A DNA stretch of 42,257 nt from Myxococcales bacterium (GCA_024222395.1 JAAEPE010000688.1:1-42257); one strand, 5' to 3'. Positions 1-9,003 are shown, counted from the first letter of the stretch. Numbers and translations: made by a program. Notes: generated by a model from the sequence alone, not told the origin.

Positions 1-86
1 TGAGCCTCACTTTGTGCAGGTGCCCAGGCAAGGAGCATTGCGGTGAAGAACGCAATGGACGTGGCTTTGATTGAAGAGGCTCTCAT
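1..86 (-). CDS. Exported protein, N-terminal signal peptide only (partial)
   Basis: Reading the minus strand from 86, an ATG overlaps the TGA stop of the 107-residue gene (ATGA, 86-83). It opens a frame of 28 codons that stays open to the window edge. The translation starts MRASSIKATSIAFFTAMLL and continues AWAPAQSEA, a textbook Sec signal peptide with a basic start, a hydrophobic core and an A-x-A-like cleavage region. The 4-base overlap suggests translational coupling to the preceding gene, so the exported-protein run continues beyond the window. Nothing can be said about function because the mature protein is missing. Confidence 0.6.
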   Translation of the reverse strand, partial: MRASSIKATSIAFFTAMLLAWAPAQSEA

Positions 87-406
87 ATTTTGGCTCTATT
101 GAAATCTCGACTCGGTGCGCCAAGCGGTGCGATTGACAATTGGTCGCGAAACGTCTTGTCGGTGAGTTTGGTGCCAGAGAGAGCGCTCTTGCTCAGCTTG
201 GCACCAAGCTTCTTTATCGCCGTTGGCTTGATGCGTTGCCGGCGGCCCTTGGTAATCGCAGAGGCCCTTGCCTTCGTAACCTTGGTACGGGTTGGCCCCT
301 GAACCTTGGTAACCGTCTTCTGAGCATGGACGGGAGTCCCCCAGCTACAGAGAACGAGGGTTAGTACTAGAAGCAGGAAATGCCGCTGGAGTCGTTGTTG
401 TGACAT
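83..406 (-). CDS. Small basic secreted protein
   Basis: A 107-residue protein with a clear signal peptide (residues about 1-28, ending VHA before QKTVTK). The mature part is strongly basic, rich in Lys, Arg, Thr and Ala. No family is recognised. It lies on the same strand as four upstream exported-protein genes but is separated from them by 177 bp, so it may have its own promoter. Its stop overlaps the start of the next exported gene. No convincing Shine-Dalgarno precedes the ATG at 406. The signal peptide and the overlap with a second signal-peptide frame are the main reasons to accept it as real; a basic mature part could bind polyanions or the cell envelope, but that is a guess. Confidence 0.6.
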   Translation of the reverse strand: MSQQRLQRHFLLLVLTLVLCSWGTPVHAQKTVTKVQGPTRTKVTKARASAITKGRRQRIKPTAIKKLGAKLSKSALSGTKLTDKTFRDQLSIAPLGAPSRDFNRAKI

Positions 407-583
407 GACAGACCAGAGTTTTGCAACATGTGATCCGCTTGGCTAGACCGTCTCAGATCCCATCTAACTCTCTGCAATCATAGACTTGAGGTCAAAGCGG
501 AGGGGTGGCTACTCGAGAAGCTGAAGACACTCTGGCCGGGCCAATCGACACCCCAAGGTCGGATGACCCCAGCCCACACCTAC

Positions 584-1306
584 CTACAAGCCGAGCATCG
601 ATTCGGACCACTTCCAGGACCGCTTGCCGAACCTATTGCCAGTGAGCGAGTCAATGGTCGCAGTCATCTCATCGAGACGAGTGAGCTCGAAGAAGAGCTC
701 CTCGGGATCTTCGGGTGGAGAGAGAATGATGCTCGCAAGTAGGCGACGGCGGCTGAAATAGAGGGTGGCCACCTCGCGGACGAGGGTCTCGCCCAGGCTG
801 TTGAGGGACTTCACGTCGAGCCCTTCAGGATTGAAAACCAGCCGGTCCAGGCTCCAGCTCGCATGAACCGAAAACACGTTCGTGCTGCTCGTTCCAGCGG
901 TTCGCTCCTTGAGGCTATCTGGGTTGGGATTCGCTCCAATATTGGGCAGCGTCGGATAGAGGCCATCCCGCATGTTTCCAAAGGTATTGCCCTTGTTGTT
1001 GGAGAAGTTGAAACTGACCTCAGGTACCAGCCCTTTGAGCCGGGCGTTGGTCGCCATGCCGTTGACGCGATGCGGACTCAGTTTGTAGTGGCGCAGAGCC
1101 CACCGCTGCACGTCCTTGATTCTTGGCTCACCCTTCAGGATCTTGAAGAGCGCCTTCATGCTCTTCATAGATTTTGACTTGGCGGGAGGCCGCCTAATGG
1201 AAGCCTCGTCACCCTCCCCGTCTTGGGCGTACACGTGCCCCGGAAGCGCAAGGGCGCCCAGAGTCCCAATCAAGAGGGCAAGTAAGGTCGCTCGTAGGTT
1301 CTTCAT
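584..1306 (-). CDS. Secreted protein with TolC-like helical domain
   Basis: A 240-residue protein with a signal peptide (about 1-27, ending VYAQ). The C-terminal part carries WSLDRLVF, then a long helical stretch with LVREVATLYFSRRRLL, a P-x-DP-x-E segment, and a final TRLDEM...TGNRF. This pattern is also present at the C-terminus of the adjacent 566-residue protein (PKDPKEAF, TRLEEH, TGKQI), so the two are paralogous over about 130 residues. The pattern resembles the periplasmic helices of TolC-type outer-membrane proteins, although no whole barrel is visible in 240 residues. The ATG overlaps the stop of the upstream gene (ATGA), so the two are translationally coupled. The function is unknown; an envelope or secretion role is inferred. 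Confidence 0.7.
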   Translation of the reverse strand: MKNLRATLLALLIGTLGALALPGHVYAQDGEGDEASIRRPPAKSKSMKSMKALFKILKGEPRIKDVQRWALRHYKLSPHRVNGMATNARLKGLVPEVSFNFSNNKGNTFGNMRDGLYPTLPNIGANPNPDSLKERTAGTSSTNVFSVHASWSLDRLVFNPEGLDVKSLNSLGETLVREVATLYFSRRRLLASIILSPPEDPEELFFELTRLDEMTATIDSLTGNRFGKRSWKWSESMLGL

Positions 1307-3003
1307 AGTTCTGGCTCCTGTAGTGGCTCTTTCAAAATCTGCTTTCCGGTAACGTACTCAAGATAGGAAACATGCTCTTCGAGCCGCGTCCTCCACATGA
1401 ACGCCTCTTTAGGGTCTTTGGGTGGGTTCTTGAGTCGGTGGGCAAGTATTGCCGTCTTGCGATAGCGGTCTCGCACCTCCATCAAGAGGCGCTGGCGATT
1501 ACCCCGCAACGTGCTCTCGATGAAGAGGTCCGGGTTCGACACATTGTCATCCCCGAAGAGGAAGGTTGAGAGGTCCCACTTCGCCATTACCGCGAACTCC
1601 ACCGCGACAGAGTTCGAGGCCCGGGCGTAGTGGAAGTCGATTGGAAGCGTGTAGTCGGTGAGCAAACTCGCGTTGCTCCCATGCGTCCCAATCGCATCGA
1701 ATTCGAGTCTCGGCAAGAGCTTTGCGAACCAACGATTGTGGAGACGGGTGTCATCGGGATTGCCCAAGCCCAGGTGATCGAGCATCGCCTGCTGCGTCCT
1801 GGAACTCGACATAGCCAGGACGGGCGCCCGAGCAGCCGGCGCTCTCGCAGCTTCCGAGCCAATCCGAAAGACGCCGCTCTGTGAGAGCATATACGCCAAG
1901 CCCGGTGCGCCGTCGAGACGTATGAAGGGGTCGGTATTGGTGGTTCGCATCAGGAGCGTGCGCTCTCCGTAAGCGTCGATCTCGTAGAGACTCGTCTCCG
2001 TCAGAGCCAAGGTCCCTTCGTCTGCCCATGGCACTACTCCCAGCACCGACTCACCTCCGAGAATCGTCTGTGTGCCCTCACCACCGACGAGCAGGAGCCC
2101 CTCGGTGGTCGCTACGTAAACGCCCCTATCAGAGGTGACCACGCCGTTAATCTCTGCAGGTGAAATGAAGGCAACGGCGAAGCTCTCTCCGCCGTCCTCG
2201 GATTGCAGGATCGTATCGGGCCCGACGGCGAGCACCACATCGGGCTCGGTCGTATCCCAAAGAAACTCAAAGACCATCTCCTCGGTGATTTGCGAATCGG
2301 TATGGGGGACGAAGTTCATGCCTCCATCTCGGGACAGAAACACCCCCTCTGTGGTCCCTGCAAGCACAAACTTGGGATTACTCGGGTTGGCGATGACCGA
2401 GAGGCCAACGAGATCGACCTTCTCCCTTGGCATGAGTCCCGGGGCTCCGAGAGTGCGAGTCCAAGCTCCGCTGAACCCGTCGGAGACCATGATTCCGACC
2501 GAGCTCACCACGAACATATTGCCTCCCGGGGAGGGCATGAGAATGGCTCCGATGTCGGTCGCAGGATCTGCAATGCCGCGCCACAATTGCCAACGCACGA
2601 TGCCTTTGCCGGTCTGCAAAGTCCTGATGAAGAGCCTAACGGGACGTTGCGCCTGGGACTTGGCGCGGGCGCTGTTTTGCAGCTCGGTATCATCCGTCCG
2701 AGCGCCAAGACTCGCGGCCGAACCGCCACTGCGAACGGCCATGGCATCGAGAAATCGTCCAGAGCGAACTTTCGACTCACTCACTCGGCCGACAGCGTCC
2801 TCACTCCAGGCAACCCGGCCATCGGCGGTGCCGACAGCGACCCTTCTCGGATTTGAGCGATCCACATAGAGTGTGTTGTACGGACCGTCGGGAAACGAAG
2901 GCCCAATACTGAGGATGCTCGTATCGGCATAGGCTCGGGGAAGGCACAGCAAATGGGCCAAGAGCGCCAACGCGAGCCACCTGGCGATGCGAACGCCTCT
3001 CAT
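1303..3003 (-). CDS. Exported BNR/Asp-box propeller protein fused to TolC-like helical domain
   Basis: A 566-residue protein with a signal peptide (about 1-26, ending AYADTS). Residues about 27-390 carry repeated Asp-box-like blades: IMVSDGFSGAW, VFLSRDGGMNF and ILQSEDGGESF. These are typical of BNR, sialidase-like or photosystem-II-stability (HCF136-like) propellers. Residues about 420-560 match the neighbouring 240-residue protein: FAKLLPRLEF, KWDLSTFLF, a helical arm, PKDPKEAF, TRLEEH and TGKQI. The protein is thus a propeller fused to the same helical domain that the next gene encodes alone. Both its ends overlap neighbours by ATGA, which places it in one transcription unit. Catalytic sialidase residues are not evident; a binding or assembly role in the periplasm or outer membrane is inferred. 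Confidence 0.75.
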   Translation of the reverse strand: MRGVRIARWLALALLAHLLCLPRAYADTSILSIGPSFPDGPYNTLYVDRSNPRRVAVGTADGRVAWSEDAVGRVSESKVRSGRFLDAMAVRSGGSAASLGARTDDTELQNSARAKSQAQRPVRLFIRTLQTGKGIVRWQLWRGIADPATDIGAILMPSPGGNMFVVSSVGIMVSDGFSGAWTRTLGAPGLMPREKVDLVGLSVIANPSNPKFVLAGTTEGVFLSRDGGMNFVPHTDSQITEEMVFEFLWDTTEPDVVLAVGPDTILQSEDGGESFAVAFISPAEINGVVTSDRGVYVATTEGLLLVGGEGTQTILGGESVLGVVPWADEGTLALTETSLYEIDAYGERTLLMRTTNTDPFIRLDGAPGLAYMLSQSGVFRIGSEAARAPAARAPVLAMSSSRTQQAMLDHLGLGNPDDTRLHNRWFAKLLPRLEFDAIGTHGSNASLLTDYTLPIDFHYARASNSVAVEFAVMAKWDLSTFLFGDDNVSNPDLFIESTLRGNRQRLLMEVRDRYRKTAILAHRLKNPPKDPKEAFMWRTRLEEHVSYLEYVTGKQILKEPLQEPEL

Positions 3004-3593
3004 GGAAGTGCCTCAATCGCATCAATGCTCAGTGCCGCTCCGCTCTGGCTGGCGATGCGAACAAAGCGCACGTATTCAAGGTCGCCACTGGACAAGTCGA
3101 AACTCTGATCGTCGCTGACAAAGCTGTCGAGCACGACGAAATTGCTGCCATCCTCGCTCACCGAAACAACGGCCCCACTACCCGACTCGACGTTGCCCCA
3201 GATAACGAAATCTGGGCTCAAATCGCTGTTTGGCGCCCTATCTACGATGGGCTGACACAAGAAGCCAACCTCGAGTTGCGATGCTCCCTGCATAGAAAAG
3301 CTCTGTCCATCAGGAGCGCCGAGCACTGCATGATCGCCGCACGCGCCTTCCTGGGCTTGGCAAACCGGCGCGAGCGAGTCGGTGCAGGTCACCGGCACTC
3401 CATCCTGCGAGTATGAGACAACGAGATCGACGTAGGCTGGGCCGCCAGCGTCGGGAAACCTGGATGGTTGGGGCTCTACGTAGGGAGATTGCGCAGTGCA
3501 GGCAAGTGTCGCGAGAGCACACAGTGTGCCACCAAACCCCTCTCGCACCCATCGCAGTCTTCCTCTCGCCGAAGCCCAGCTATGCGTGCTCAC
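3000..3593 (-). CDS. Cell-surface protein with discoidin-like domain, probable lipoprotein
   Basis: A 197-residue protein with a GTG start 3 bp after the upstream stop; a second GTG at 3548 would give a more compact signal peptide. The hydrophobic stretch ends in TLAC, a weak lipobox. The mature part has the pattern of cell-surface beta-sandwich proteins: LGAPDGQSFSMQG, DFVIWGN, VSVSEDGSNFVVLD and YVRFVRIASQSGA, ending DAIEALP. It probably binds a ligand through a jelly-roll domain. Two to four Cys residues in the central part could form disulfides. It overlaps the start of the downstream propeller gene by ATGA, so the two are probably co-expressed. The exact role is unknown. Confidence 0.65.
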   Translation of the reverse strand: MSTHSWASARGRLRWVREGFGGTLCALATLACTAQSPYVEPQPSRFPDAGGPAYVDLVVSYSQDGVPVTCTDSLAPVCQAQEGACGDHAVLGAPDGQSFSMQGASQLEVGFLCQPIVDRAPNSDLSPDFVIWGNVESGSGAVVSVSEDGSNFVVLDSFVSDDQSFDLSSGDLEYVRFVRIASQSGAALSIDAIEALP

Positions 3594-3596
3594 GGC

Positions 3597-5129
3597 TCAC
3601 TCGAATTCAATCCCCTCAGGCTCGAAGTTGCCGCCGTCATCAAGATCCGATGGCGCGTCGCAGCTTGGGCCCGTCGCGATGTCAAAGCCGAAGTTCCAGT
3701 CCGTGAGAATTGTCTGGCCGATAACGCCGGCTCGTCCACAGGCGTTGTTGTAGGTGACGTCTACCTCCCGCTCAATGCGGTCGACTTGGCGGTAGCAGGT
3801 TCCGTAGAATCCGGGAATGATGCGGGCAGAGAAGTTGATGCCGATGTGAGACTCACTAGAAACGGTCTCGTTGACGTCGATGCCAAAGGTCTCAGAGAAT
3901 GTCGTAGAAGCGTTCGCTGAAATCTGGTAGGGAAGGAGGCCACCTACGCCGGCGGTGAGGCCGAGGGTGTTGGCAACGTTCTGATCCCAACGGAAGGAGA
4001 GACTGCGGCTCTGGGTGATCGAGCTGCCTTCTGTGTAGGTGAGGTCGCGGCCAATGTCGCCACCAGAGAAGCAACCGGAGACTGGGACTGGGTCCGAGCG
4101 CTCCATGAGGCGCATGTTCTGGTCGTAGTTATGGACTTCCCACTCTTCTTTTACGTCGTAGGCGATCTGCCGTGTAATGACAGTTCCATCGGGGTGAGTT
4201 GCCTCAACGAGGATACCGGCGACGGTAGAACTTCCTTCGGTTGCTCCTGTCGAGAAACGGCCGAGAAGGACCTCAGATACGGTCTCATCGCCGATTTGAA
4301 TAGCTGGTGAGACTTTGACTTTGTCCTTGCGCCACGTTGGATCAAGATCGAGATGATTGCCTTCGGTAATCTCGACATCGAAACGACTAGCGCCTTCAGT
4401 CGCTTCCTTCACGAGGTTCTCGTTGAGGCTAGAGATGTCTGTCGGCCAAATTCCGTACCCTTGATCCTTGAGGTAGACCACTTTCATCGTCGGAGATTGA
4501 AAGCTAATGCGAAAGCGAATTGGCTCTTCTGTGGTGGCCTCAGCCATGCCGACAGCACGCATGCTCAGAGCGAGTTCTTGGTCGCCGATGCTGCCTTTCG
4601 TGATAGCAGCACAGCCATCCTCAGAGACGCTGCGGAGCTGGACGATGCCTAGAGAAGGCTCGACTTTGAGAGATACAGAGAGTTCCTCCGACCGACGTTC
4701 ACTTTGAACGTCGTCAACGCGGTACGCCTCAGCTAGTTCGCTGATGACCGTTGCCTGGCCCACAAAGCGGCCGATGCGGTCGCGGGACGGAATGAACATG
4801 AGGTCATCGAAAATGAAGCTAGCGACACTGATGTTCTTTACGTCGAGGGCAATCTCGCCCTCATAGTCATGCGTGGCGCCCGTATCATCCGTGTAGGTAC
4901 CACTGAGGAGGAGCCTGGTTGAGCCGTACTCATTCGGCAGGAAGTCTGAGCCGAAGACTTGAACCGTGTCACCAAGTGCCATGGCGCCTGGAGTCACCAT
5001 GTCTATCGTTGGCGTATTGAACTCAACGGCGACCGCTCCGCCCGCATCAGCGTCATAGGGCGCGTCCTCATTGGAGCAAGCGGGGCTTACACAGAGTGCC
5101 AGTGCCAGAATTCCTGCAAATCGACGCAT
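3597..5129 (-). CDS. Large lipoprotein with possible aerolysin-like beta region
   Basis: A 510-residue protein starting MRRFAGILALALCVSPAC, a type II signal peptide followed by an acidic tether. Residues about 30-130 resemble an IPT/TIG-like sandwich (PTIDMVTPGAMALGDTVQVF). The C-terminal third has a Ser/Thr-rich alternating stretch (about 385-450) with TYTEGSSITQSRSLSF and NETVSSESHIGINFSARI, followed by IPGFYGTCYRQV. This layout is reminiscent of the pre-stem and stem region of aerolysin/ETX-MTX2 proteins, where an amphipathic S/T-rich hairpin precedes a P-G-x-Y strand. That assignment rests on pattern only. It is the first gene of the minus-strand exported run, with a 207-bp divergent gap upstream. 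It ends GGNFEPEGIEFE, very acidic. Confidence 0.65.
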   Translation of the reverse strand: MRRFAGILALALCVSPACSNEDAPYDADAGGAVAVEFNTPTIDMVTPGAMALGDTVQVFGSDFLPNEYGSTRLLLSGTYTDDTGATHDYEGEIALDVKNISVASFIFDDLMFIPSRDRIGRFVGQATVISELAEAYRVDDVQSERRSEELSVSLKVEPSLGIVQLRSVSEDGCAAITKGSIGDQELALSMRAVGMAEATTEEPIRFRISFQSPTMKVVYLKDQGYGIWPTDISSLNENLVKEATEGASRFDVEITEGNHLDLDPTWRKDKVKVSPAIQIGDETVSEVLLGRFSTGATEGSSTVAGILVEATHPDGTVITRQIAYDVKEEWEVHNYDQNMRLMERSDPVPVSGCFSGGDIGRDLTYTEGSSITQSRSLSFRWDQNVANTLGLTAGVGGLLPYQISANASTTFSETFGIDVNETVSSESHIGINFSARIIPGFYGTCYRQVDRIEREVDVTYNNACGRAGVIGQTILTDWNFGFDIATGPSCDAPSDLDDGGNFEPEGIEFE

Positions 5130-5336
5130 ACAGTCCTACCAATGCAAAGGGCGGGCCGCTGGAGATCTCACTCGCAACCACGTGAAATCATGGATCCAGC
5201 TATTCCAAAGGAGGGGCCGACCGGCCACCTACTGCTAGGTCCACTGGCCTGTCAGACCCTACCTACCACTGCCACAAGCCCTCGGAATTTCGGGCCTGCC
5301 CCTCACAGGCATCTTGGCATTTCGATTGCTTAAAGA
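5130..5336. promoter_or_regulatory. Divergent intergenic region, presumed promoters both ways
   Basis: This 207-bp gap separates two divergently transcribed lipoprotein genes and is the only place where promoters for both can lie. It contains a purine-rich AAAGGAGG tract near 5209 that is too far from either start to act as a ribosome site. A short GC palindrome (GGCCGACCGGCC) lies near 5217. No confident -35/-10 pair was identified. Confidence 0.35.
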
Positions 5337-6305
5337 ATGCCCATGCGCGCGCTCCTATTTGCCCTACTCCTCTCCTCTGGTGCTTGTATTGCCGAGGAGC
5401 CAGGCACCGGCGGTGGAGGAAATGGCGCGGATGCGGGCATTCCGGTCGCGGATGCCGATCCAAATGTCGGGGTGGTGCTATCAGTCGAGGGGCTCCCCCC
5501 AGAAACCTACTGGGACGAACTTCCCGTGTTTGGCCACGGCCCGCCCTACGGCACTGTCATCGTCGAAGGCCCCACCGATACCGTCTCCGCTGAGCTCGGC
5601 GTCGACGGTAGCTTCTGCATCGACGTTCCACTCGATAAGGGAATCGTAAATCAGATAGAGATCGTAGCAATCGATGAATCGGGCGACCGCTCCGCCCCGC
5701 AAGACTTTGAGGTATCGCAGTTCGGTGAGCCACCAGACCCGGGCGATCCGGTGCCCTCTCGCAATATTGCTCTCGGTGGGCTGCCGACCGCGGACTCCAC
5801 CGTTGACGAAGAACAAAATACATTCCCCGCCATGACCGATGGCAGTCACTCGACCGGAGTCATGGTTCAGAATGCCATCTTCTCCGACGACTGGATGATC
5901 CTTCGATTGCCGACCCCCGACGGTGTCGAGACGATCCGCATATATGGTGATGAAGAGTGCCTCATTGGCGACTACCTCGTGCACACAGCACCCAGCGTGC
6001 AACCCGAGATGCCAGCCCCTGGGGACCTAAACGAAGACACCAATCCCTGGGTCTTCCGAGGGCGCTTTGGCTCGCTCAATGAGGCCAATGACTTCAACGT
6101 CACCGACTGCTCGAGCGATGATCAACCCTGCCAGGAGTTCAACTTCACTGCGGCGGTCACAGGGGCTATCGGGATTCGCTTCGTCGATTTCGGCTGCGGC
6201 AGCTTCGCCCCAGACGAGCACACAATCAACGAGATTGAGGCTTGGACCCCAGAGGGAGTCGCGCCCTCAGTGATTACCGCACCAAGCTGCCAGGGCGGCG
6301 CCTGA
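5337..6305 (+). CDS. Lipoprotein with F5/8 type C (discoidin)-like domain
   Basis: A 322-residue protein. The frame opens at ATG 5337, with a second ATG at 5343 that gives the more classical lipoprotein start MRALLFALLLSSGAC. A Gly/Asp-rich tether follows the lipid-modified Cys. Residues about 40-125 look like a carboxypeptidase-regulatory or Ig-like sandwich (VEGPTDTVSAELGVDGSFCIDVPL). Residues about 145-310 have discoidin-like features: RNIALGGLPTADSTVDEE, AMTDGSHSTG, DWMILRLPTPDGVETIRIYGD and a terminal INEIEAW. Such domains usually bind carbohydrate or protein at the cell surface. It is divergent from the exported-protein run and followed 43 bp later by the kinase gene. Confidence 0.7.
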   Translation: MPMRALLFALLLSSGACIAEEPGTGGGGNGADAGIPVADADPNVGVVLSVEGLPPETYWDELPVFGHGPPYGTVIVEGPTDTVSAELGVDGSFCIDVPLDKGIVNQIEIVAIDESGDRSAPQDFEVSQFGEPPDPGDPVPSRNIALGGLPTADSTVDEEQNTFPAMTDGSHSTGVMVQNAIFSDDWMILRLPTPDGVETIRIYGDEECLIGDYLVHTAPSVQPEMPAPGDLNEDTNPWVFRGRFGSLNEANDFNVTDCSSDDQPCQEFNFTAAVTGAIGIRFVDFGCGSFAPDEHTINEIEAWTPEGVAPSVITAPSCQGGA

Positions 6306-6348
6306 GAAGCATCGAGATGCGTGGGCGCCAGTGCTATGCTCTGCCCCC

Positions 6349-7491
6349 ATGCTCTCCCCTGGCAACGAATCTCTACCGGCCCACGTAGGCAAGTATCGGG
6401 TACGAGCCAAACTCGGAGCCGGCGGCATGGCGGATGTCTATCTCGCCTACCTAGAAGGCCCTGCGGGCTTCACCAAGCCTGTCGCGCTCAAGCGCATGAA
6501 GCCGGCACTCGCCAGAGTCGATGAATTCGTCGACTTGTTCCTCACCGAAGCCAAGACTGCTTCGCTGCTCGCCCATCCCAATATCTGCCAGGTCTACGAG
6601 CTTGGTGCCGGCGCAGACGACGGTTACTTCATGGTGATGGAGTACCTCTTGGGAGTTCCTCTCACCAAGCTGCTCGCAAAGCAGATTGCGGACCCAAGTA
6701 CCTTCCCTCTTGGAATGCTCGTCGGCCTCGCCGCCCAAGCTTGCGAGGGCATGCACTACGCCCACAATCTCTGTGACCCCAGAGGCGCTCCATACAACAT
6801 CATTCATCGAGACCTCTCGCCTCCGAATATCTACATGACCAAGAACGGCATGGCGAAAATACTCGATTTCGGCATCTCCAAATCCACGCAATCCGTGGTC
6901 AAGACCGCCAAGGGGCAAATTCGCGGCAAATTCAGCTACATGTCCCCCGAGCAATTGCGGGGACACGATCTCGACCCGCGCTCCGATGTCTTCTCGCTCG
7001 CGATTATCGTTTTGGAGCTTCTCACAGGAACCAGGCTCTTTCGCCGAGCCTCACGTCTCGAGACGTTTGAGGCCGTCACAAGAGCGCCCATTCCGCGCGC
7101 CGATGCCATCAACAAGCTAGTTCCAAGCTCCGTCGCAGACGCGCTGGAGCTTGGTCTTTCGCGAGATAGGGACGCACGATTCTCCAGCGCGCGAGCGTTC
7201 GGAACAGCTCTCTCCGAAGCCGCCCAGGGCTTTGGGGGCGCTTGGACGGCACCGCAGATAGCCGAGTACAGCGAGTCGATCTACCAAACAGAAATGCGAG
7301 CGCGGCAGAAATTGCTCGATGCCGCCCAGAGTGAAGCGTTCAACGCCTCTGAAGTAATGCAAGCGTTTGAGGCTCTCGAGAGCACCGACCGGACCATCGC
7401 AGACGATTGCTTTAGCCCTGAGGATGCTGAGACCAAGCTCGTTACGAAAGAGAATGGCGAGCGCCACAGAACCCAGGTCGATTCAGAGTGA
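6349..7491 (+). CDS. Serine/threonine protein kinase (PknB-like), cytosolic
   Basis: 380 residues from the ATG at 6349; an in-frame GTG at 6331 is less likely. The kinase core is complete: glycine loop GAGGMADVY (23-31), VALK lysine K48, catalytic HRDLSPPN (H153, D155, N160), DFG (173-175), SPEQLRG and DPRSDVFSL. The subdomain VIb Lys of HRDLKP is replaced by Ser, as is common in myxobacterial kinases. No membrane segment or extracellular sensor is present; the last 90 residues form a charged helical tail ending HRTQVDSE. It therefore probably acts in the cytoplasm. The downstream protease gene starts 12 bp later, so the two are likely co-transcribed. The substrate is unknown. Confidence 0.92.
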   Translation: MLSPGNESLPAHVGKYRVRAKLGAGGMADVYLAYLEGPAGFTKPVALKRMKPALARVDEFVDLFLTEAKTASLLAHPNICQVYELGAGADDGYFMVMEYLLGVPLTKLLAKQIADPSTFPLGMLVGLAAQACEGMHYAHNLCDPRGAPYNIIHRDLSPPNIYMTKNGMAKILDFGISKSTQSVVKTAKGQIRGKFSYMSPEQLRGHDLDPRSDVFSLAIIVLELLTGTRLFRRASRLETFEAVTRAPIPRADAINKLVPSSVADALELGLSRDRDARFSSARAFGTALSEAAQGFGGAWTAPQIAEYSESIYQTEMRARQKLLDAAQSEAFNASEVMQAFEALESTDRTIADDCFSPEDAETKLVTKENGERHRTQVDSE

Positions 7492-7503
7492 TAGTCTGGG
7501 GCA

Positions 7504-9003
7504 ATGCCTCACAGTGCTGTTGTCCGAATCTACGCTACCCAGCAAGAGCCCGATTACGATTCTCCTTGGCAAGCGCGCTCGCCGGCAACTAGCACAGGCT
7601 CGGGCGTCATCATCAAGCCCAGACAGATCCTCACCAGTGCCCACGTCGTGGCTGACGCCACCTTCATTCAAGTTCAGCGCATATCAGCCCCCAACAAGGT
7701 TGTCGCGAAGGTCGTAGGCATTTGCCACGACTCAGATCTAGCGCTCCTTGAAGTCGAAGACTCGAGTTTCATGCACGGCGTCAAGGTGCCCAAGCTCGGA
7801 GTCATGCCGTCGCGCCGCGACCGAGTGGCGGTCGTTGGATTCCCTGTAGGCGGCGACGAAGTCTCGATCACCGAAGGCGTCGTCTCTCGAATCGAAGTCC
7901 AGCGTTACACCCACTCACAGAGACACCTGCTCGCCGTTACGGTCGACGCAGCCATCAATCACGGCAACAGTGGTGGCCCGGTCTTTCGCGATGGGAAAGT
8001 CGTAGGCATCGCATTTCAGGGACTCAACGATGCCGACGGAATCGGTGAGATGGTCCCGCCACCACTCATCAAGAACTTCCTGACAGGCATCACAGAGACT
8101 CCGAAAATGCAATTGCCCACTTTGGGAGTCACGGTCCAGAATCTCGAGAACCCGGTCCTTCGCGAGAAACTCGGTATGCGCACGACCGATAACGGTGTTC
8201 TAGTTCTCAAGGTCGAATACGGCAGCTCGGCTTGGGGGCTCGTCAAAGAAGGCGACTGCCTACTAAAGATCGGCGGCGCGAAGATCGCCAACAACTGCAC
8301 GATAAATTATCGCAACAAGCACCGTACGCGCTTCGACGTGATGCTCGGAGAGAAACGCGTTGGTCACACCCTCGCCCTGGGCTTGCTTCGAGACGGCAAG
8401 CCCATTTCGCTCGAACTAGACCTCAAAGAGAAGGTCGAGTTGGTTCCCCGAGCTCAATATGACGTCACGCCAAGCTACTACATATTCGGAGGATTGGTTT
8501 TCCAGGTCCTCTGTCGCGACTACCTCGCCACCTGGGATAGCTGGTGGGAGAAAGCGCCAAAAGAATTCTTGCACACGTATTACTCCGGCAGTCGTACGGC
8601 GAAGCAACTCGAGACAATCATCCTCTGCCAAATCCTCGCCGATGAAGTCAACGTCGGCTACGAGGGGCTCTACAGCGAATCGATTTCCTCTGTGAACGGT
8701 AAGAAAGTGCGAGATATGAAGCACTTCGTCGGCCTAGTCGAGAGCAGTAAGGACACCGTGGAGATTCGCACTTCGTCGAACTCCCGAATCGTTCTCAGCG
8801 TCGAAGAGGTGCACAAGCGCAGTGGGGCCATCCTAGAGCGCTACCGCATCGAGCGCGACCGCTCGCTCGATCTCCTACCGTCCAAGGGCAAGGTCGAGGC
8901 GAAGACCATCAAGCCTCGCAAACGCGCAAGCAAGAAGACCGGGTTCAAAGGCAAGGCAAAGCCCGGGCAGAAGAAGCGAGCTACTCTTCGGGCTTCAGAC
9001 TAA
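7504..9003 (+). CDS. Deg/HtrA-type serine protease with PDZ domains, plant-Deg-like
   Basis: 499 residues with a chymotrypsin-fold core. The triad is His47 (TSAHVV), Asp78 (HDSDLALL) and Ser156 in GNSGGP. A PDZ domain follows (about 205-300: [35 protein letters not shown]). A second domain with [19 protein letters not shown] and [18 protein letters not shown] resembles the C-terminal region of plant Deg2/Deg9 proteases. There is no signal peptide, so a cytosolic location is inferred, unlike periplasmic DegP. The last 40 residues are a Lys/Arg-rich tail. The gene follows the kinase by 12 bp and overlaps the convergent biotin-carrier gene by 23 bp. Confidence 0.9.
   Translation: MPHSAVVRIYATQQEPDYDSPWQARSPATSTGSGVIIKPRQILTSAHVVADATFIQVQRISAPNKVVAKVVGICHDSDLALLEVEDSSFMHGVKVPKLGVMPSRRDRVAVVGFPVGGDEVSITEGVVSRIEVQRYTHSQRHLLAVTVDAAINHGNSGGPVFRDGKVVGIAFQGLNDADGIGEMVPPPLIKNFLTGITETPKMQLPTLGVTVQNLENPVLREKLGMRTTDNGVLVLKVEYGSSAWGLVKEGDCLLKIGGAKIANNCTINYRNKHRTRFDVMLGEKRVGHTLALGLLRDGKPISLELDLKEKVELVPRAQYDVTPSYYIFGGLVFQVLCRDYLATWDSWWEKAPKEFLHTYYSGSRTAKQLETIILCQILADEVNVGYEGLYSESISSVNGKKVRDMKHFVGLVESSKDTVEIRTSSNSRIVLSVEEVHKRSGAILERYRIERDRSLDLLPSKGKVEAKTIKPRKRASKKTGFKGKAKPGQKKRATLRASD

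Noticed and set aside
443..452. CTAGACCGTC, the first 10 bases of the repeat-element end
   Set aside because: No matching opposite end and no similarity beyond 10 bases; probably chance, or a remnant too short to call.
2135..2869. Long plus-strand open frames opposite the propeller gene
   Set aside because: Antisense shadows; the minus-strand gene has a signal peptide, Asp boxes and coupled neighbours.
5209..5228. AAAGGAGG tract and GGCCGACCGGCC in the divergent gap
   Set aside because: Too far from either start to be a ribosome site, and the palindrome is too short to call.
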